From Yponomeuta sedellus (taxonomy: Eukaryota > Arthropoda > Insecta > Lepidoptera > Yponomeutidae), in NCBI GenBank assembly GCA_934045075.1, contig OW203726.1:3661535-3725534 (forward strand): 64,000 bases of DNA, written 5' to 3'. Positions 62,441-64,000 of the stretch are shown here, one piece after another. Under the pieces are notes generated by a model, which worked only from the letters and a program-made list of their open reading frames with translations, was not told the origin of the DNA and searched no databases. Numbering within the stretch: the first letter of the stretch is position 1; every line of letters starts with the position of its first letter. The position numbers and the translations under genes are program-made.

Positions 62441-62895
62441 CCTACAAAGTGTGAGTTTCCATTCATATGACATGACTCGATACAAAAACCATAGTATGAT
62501 TTCTGCTAAAACTCTTCAACTAAGCAAAACTAAACAGATTCTTAATTTGTGCAAACGTAGAAGAGGTTATATCTGCTTCTACGAAATACCGAGATGTCAA
62601 CGTTTCATCTCGGTATCAAACGTTTCTTAGTCGACAAACGATTGTTAGCCAGCAAGCTTGATGAGTTCATGGGTAATTTATGGCGGGGGTCCGAAAAATA
62701 ATGATTGCGCCTGGACGAAGCAAGCGAGGCTTTTATATCGCCATGAATCTGGAGATTGCAGGAAAGCCGCGCCGAATAATGGCTGTCTTTTACTTATTTA
62801 TTTTCACAAAATCCTAGCATGAATGCTTGGTCGAAGTCAAAAATTGTATTTCTTTTCATGTTTCATGTATGGCTGACCACTTTCTCATTTCAATA
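62441..62895. other. Unique sequence, no gene seen
   Basis: 'ataccgagatg' and 'catctcggtat' form a short inverted pair at 62586-62615. The block 62690-62790 is GC-richer and could be conserved non-coding DNA. Confidence 0.35.
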
Positions 62896-62901
62896 GAAAA
62901 A

Positions 62902-63091
62902 GCCCTAGATTTTGTTAATGCATTATAGTACAATGACACTTGAACGTGGCTATTCAATTGCATTGCTGCTTTAATTCTAAGCCCGCACTCGTATCAAAAC
63001 TTCTAAGCACCAATGGTATAAAAACAGTTCACATGACCCGACTATTTATCTGTCATTGTAGTGTAATGCACTAACAGAATGAAAACTCAGG
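62902..63091. mobile_element. MITE M2, copy 2
   Basis: 'attttgttaatgcattatag' and 'tgtaatgcactaacagaatg' are inverted, with 'tacaatgaca' / 'tgtcattgta' continuing inward. Matches 33597-33796. Confidence 0.75.
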
Positions 63092-63169
63092 TCTTCCTGT
63101 CTACCGCAGGAGGTGGCTGAAAAACATACCCATTTGAGCGATTAAAATTGAAAAGACCCATTAATATAA

Positions 63170-63325
63170 CATAACATTTACATACAGGTACGTACATTGT
63201 TTCTGACCCCACACTATATAGGATACCCTGTGTCGTGGGAACCAGAAACAGCGACATCACAACCATGTAAACATCCAAGACCTGGGGGTTTTCTTTGTCC
63301 CCAGCCGGGATTCGAACCCTTGGCA
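63170..63325 (-). repeat. SINE-6 copy
   Basis: 'acatttacatacaggtacgt', 'aggataccctgtgtcgtggg', 'catgtaaacatccaagacct' and 'gccgggattcgaaccc' (antisense B box). Confidence 0.75.
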
Positions 63326-63404
63326 TCTCAGCGGTAGAATTCGGGAATTTCCATTCGGGAAGTCGTGGATTCGATGCCTAGTATGTACTTTGTTGTCTAA
63401 CACC

Positions 63405-63875
63405 CGTATTCCAAGACGTTCCTCAAAGTCTCCTCGACTCAATACTCAATGGAGGTGGAGTTGAGAAGAGGTGGAGGCATTTCCTTGAGTTAGGTTTTAC
63501 CAGTCAGTATTTGGAGTGTACTCGAGTCGTCGTCGTCGTCAGGCTATACTAGTCCACTGCTGGACATAGCCGGAGCCATTGTACTCGAGTGAGTACAATC
63601 CATATAATCTGTGGTTTATGTAGCTCGAGTGAGAATTTGGTTTTTTATGGTGACAATGGCGATGTCATTGCTAAGGTTTGACAGACAGAAGTTTTTCTTT
63701 CTCGAGGAGACATTCAGGTAGTTCCGAGGCACCATAGCTTTGACAGCTGTTGATTCCTCGACTCGAGTGAGAAACTTGCTCGATGGGAGGAAATTTTATA
63801 CGTTTTAAAATACTGTTTTCCTCGGTTGAGCAATAGTGGAGTGGAGGGAAACTTCGAGGAACGTCTTAGAATACG
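63405..63875. mobile_element. TIR element inside SINE-4, itself interrupted
   Basis: Ends 'cgtattccaagacgttcctc' and 'gaggaacgtcttagaatacg' are inverted. The interior is rich in 'ctcgag'-centred words ('ctcgactcgagtgag'). It contains the SINE-3 piece at 63528-63579. No ORF. Confidence 0.75.
63528..63579 (-). repeat. SINE-3 52-bp insertion, GAC-tail, 11-bp TSD
   Basis: TGTACTCGAGT is at 63517-63527 and 63580-63590. The insert is (cgt)n plus about 40 bp of the 3' end ('ggctatactagtccactgct'). It is an extremely short but well-marked retrotransposition product. Confidence 0.95.
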
Positions 63876-63954
63876 TAGTTGTAGTAGCCATGCCACTCGG
63901 TGACGGAGAAGAAAAACATCTAAAGGAAACCTGAGTATAAAATAAGAAAATATA

Positions 63955-64000
63955 AGAATATTATTTATTGTATACCGGAAAATTGATACAGAAACAGCAG
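63955..64000 (-). repeat. LINE 3' tail cut by the window end
   Basis: 'gaatattatttattgtatac' and 'gatacagaaacagcag' match the antisense of 21950-21995. Confidence 0.6.

Larger units (their letters stand above)
63326..63935 (+). repeat. SINE-4 copy, outer layer of a three-level nest
   Basis: Head 'ctcagcggtagaattcggga' and 'gtcgtggattcgatgcc', then 'agtatgtactttgttgtcta'. The copy resumes at about 63876 with 'tagttgtagtagccatgcca' and 'gaagaaaaacatctaaagga'. The gap contains the TIR element below. Confidence 0.65.

Overview
This window is eukaryotic nuclear DNA, AT-rich and almost entirely non-coding, from an insect and most probably a moth or butterfly. That assignment rests on the repeats: dispersed tRNA-headed SINEs, RTE and CR1/Jockey-like LINE ends with short simple-sequence tails, mariner and Helitron remnants, and the long repeat ending in a gacggacgg tract, all of which I associate with lepidopteran genomes. 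There is no operon-like layout, no complete protein-coding gene, no rRNA or functional tRNA gene and no CRISPR array. Nearly all open frames of 60 to 240 codons are shadows of repeats.

Layout. 1-9 kb: a diverged tandem array, SINEs, TA-flanked MITEs, the first 5S-derived SINE copies, a foldback element with a 12-bp target duplication and a decayed LINE reverse transcriptase end. 9-14 kb: a LINE C-terminal remnant, repeat H, SINEs and an inverted SINE dimer. 14.2-14.9 kb: an uninterrupted GAAA array of more than 600 bp. 15.1-16.6 kb: mostly unique sequence with a candidate non-coding first exon ending in a good splice donor. 16.7-24.2 kb: nested SINEs, a 276-bp tandem duplication and a 667-bp insertion between 15-bp direct repeats. 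24.4-38.6 kb: an RTE remnant, several TIR elements, a Helitron-like element and many SINE-3 and SINE-2 copies. 39-43 kb: unique sequence, a large lepidopteran-type repeat and an 88-bp GC-rich minisatellite with dimeric higher-order structure. 44-64 kb: inverted and tandem SINE dimers, CR1-like LINE ends, a mariner transposase fragment, the foldback family F, and a three-level nest at the right edge.

The repeats explain each other. SINE-3 shares its 3' end with the RTE LINE at 61720-62215. SINE-2 carries a head resembling 5S rRNA with its internal promoter. SINE-1 contains a tRNA-Ile-like domain and occurs as head-to-tail and inverted dimers inserted as units. Many insertions keep target-site duplications of 7-15 bp, so much of the activity looks fairly recent.

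For genes, I can offer only three weak candidate exons (15150-15493, 39525-39549, 49396-49556). The window is probably intergenic or lies in long introns.
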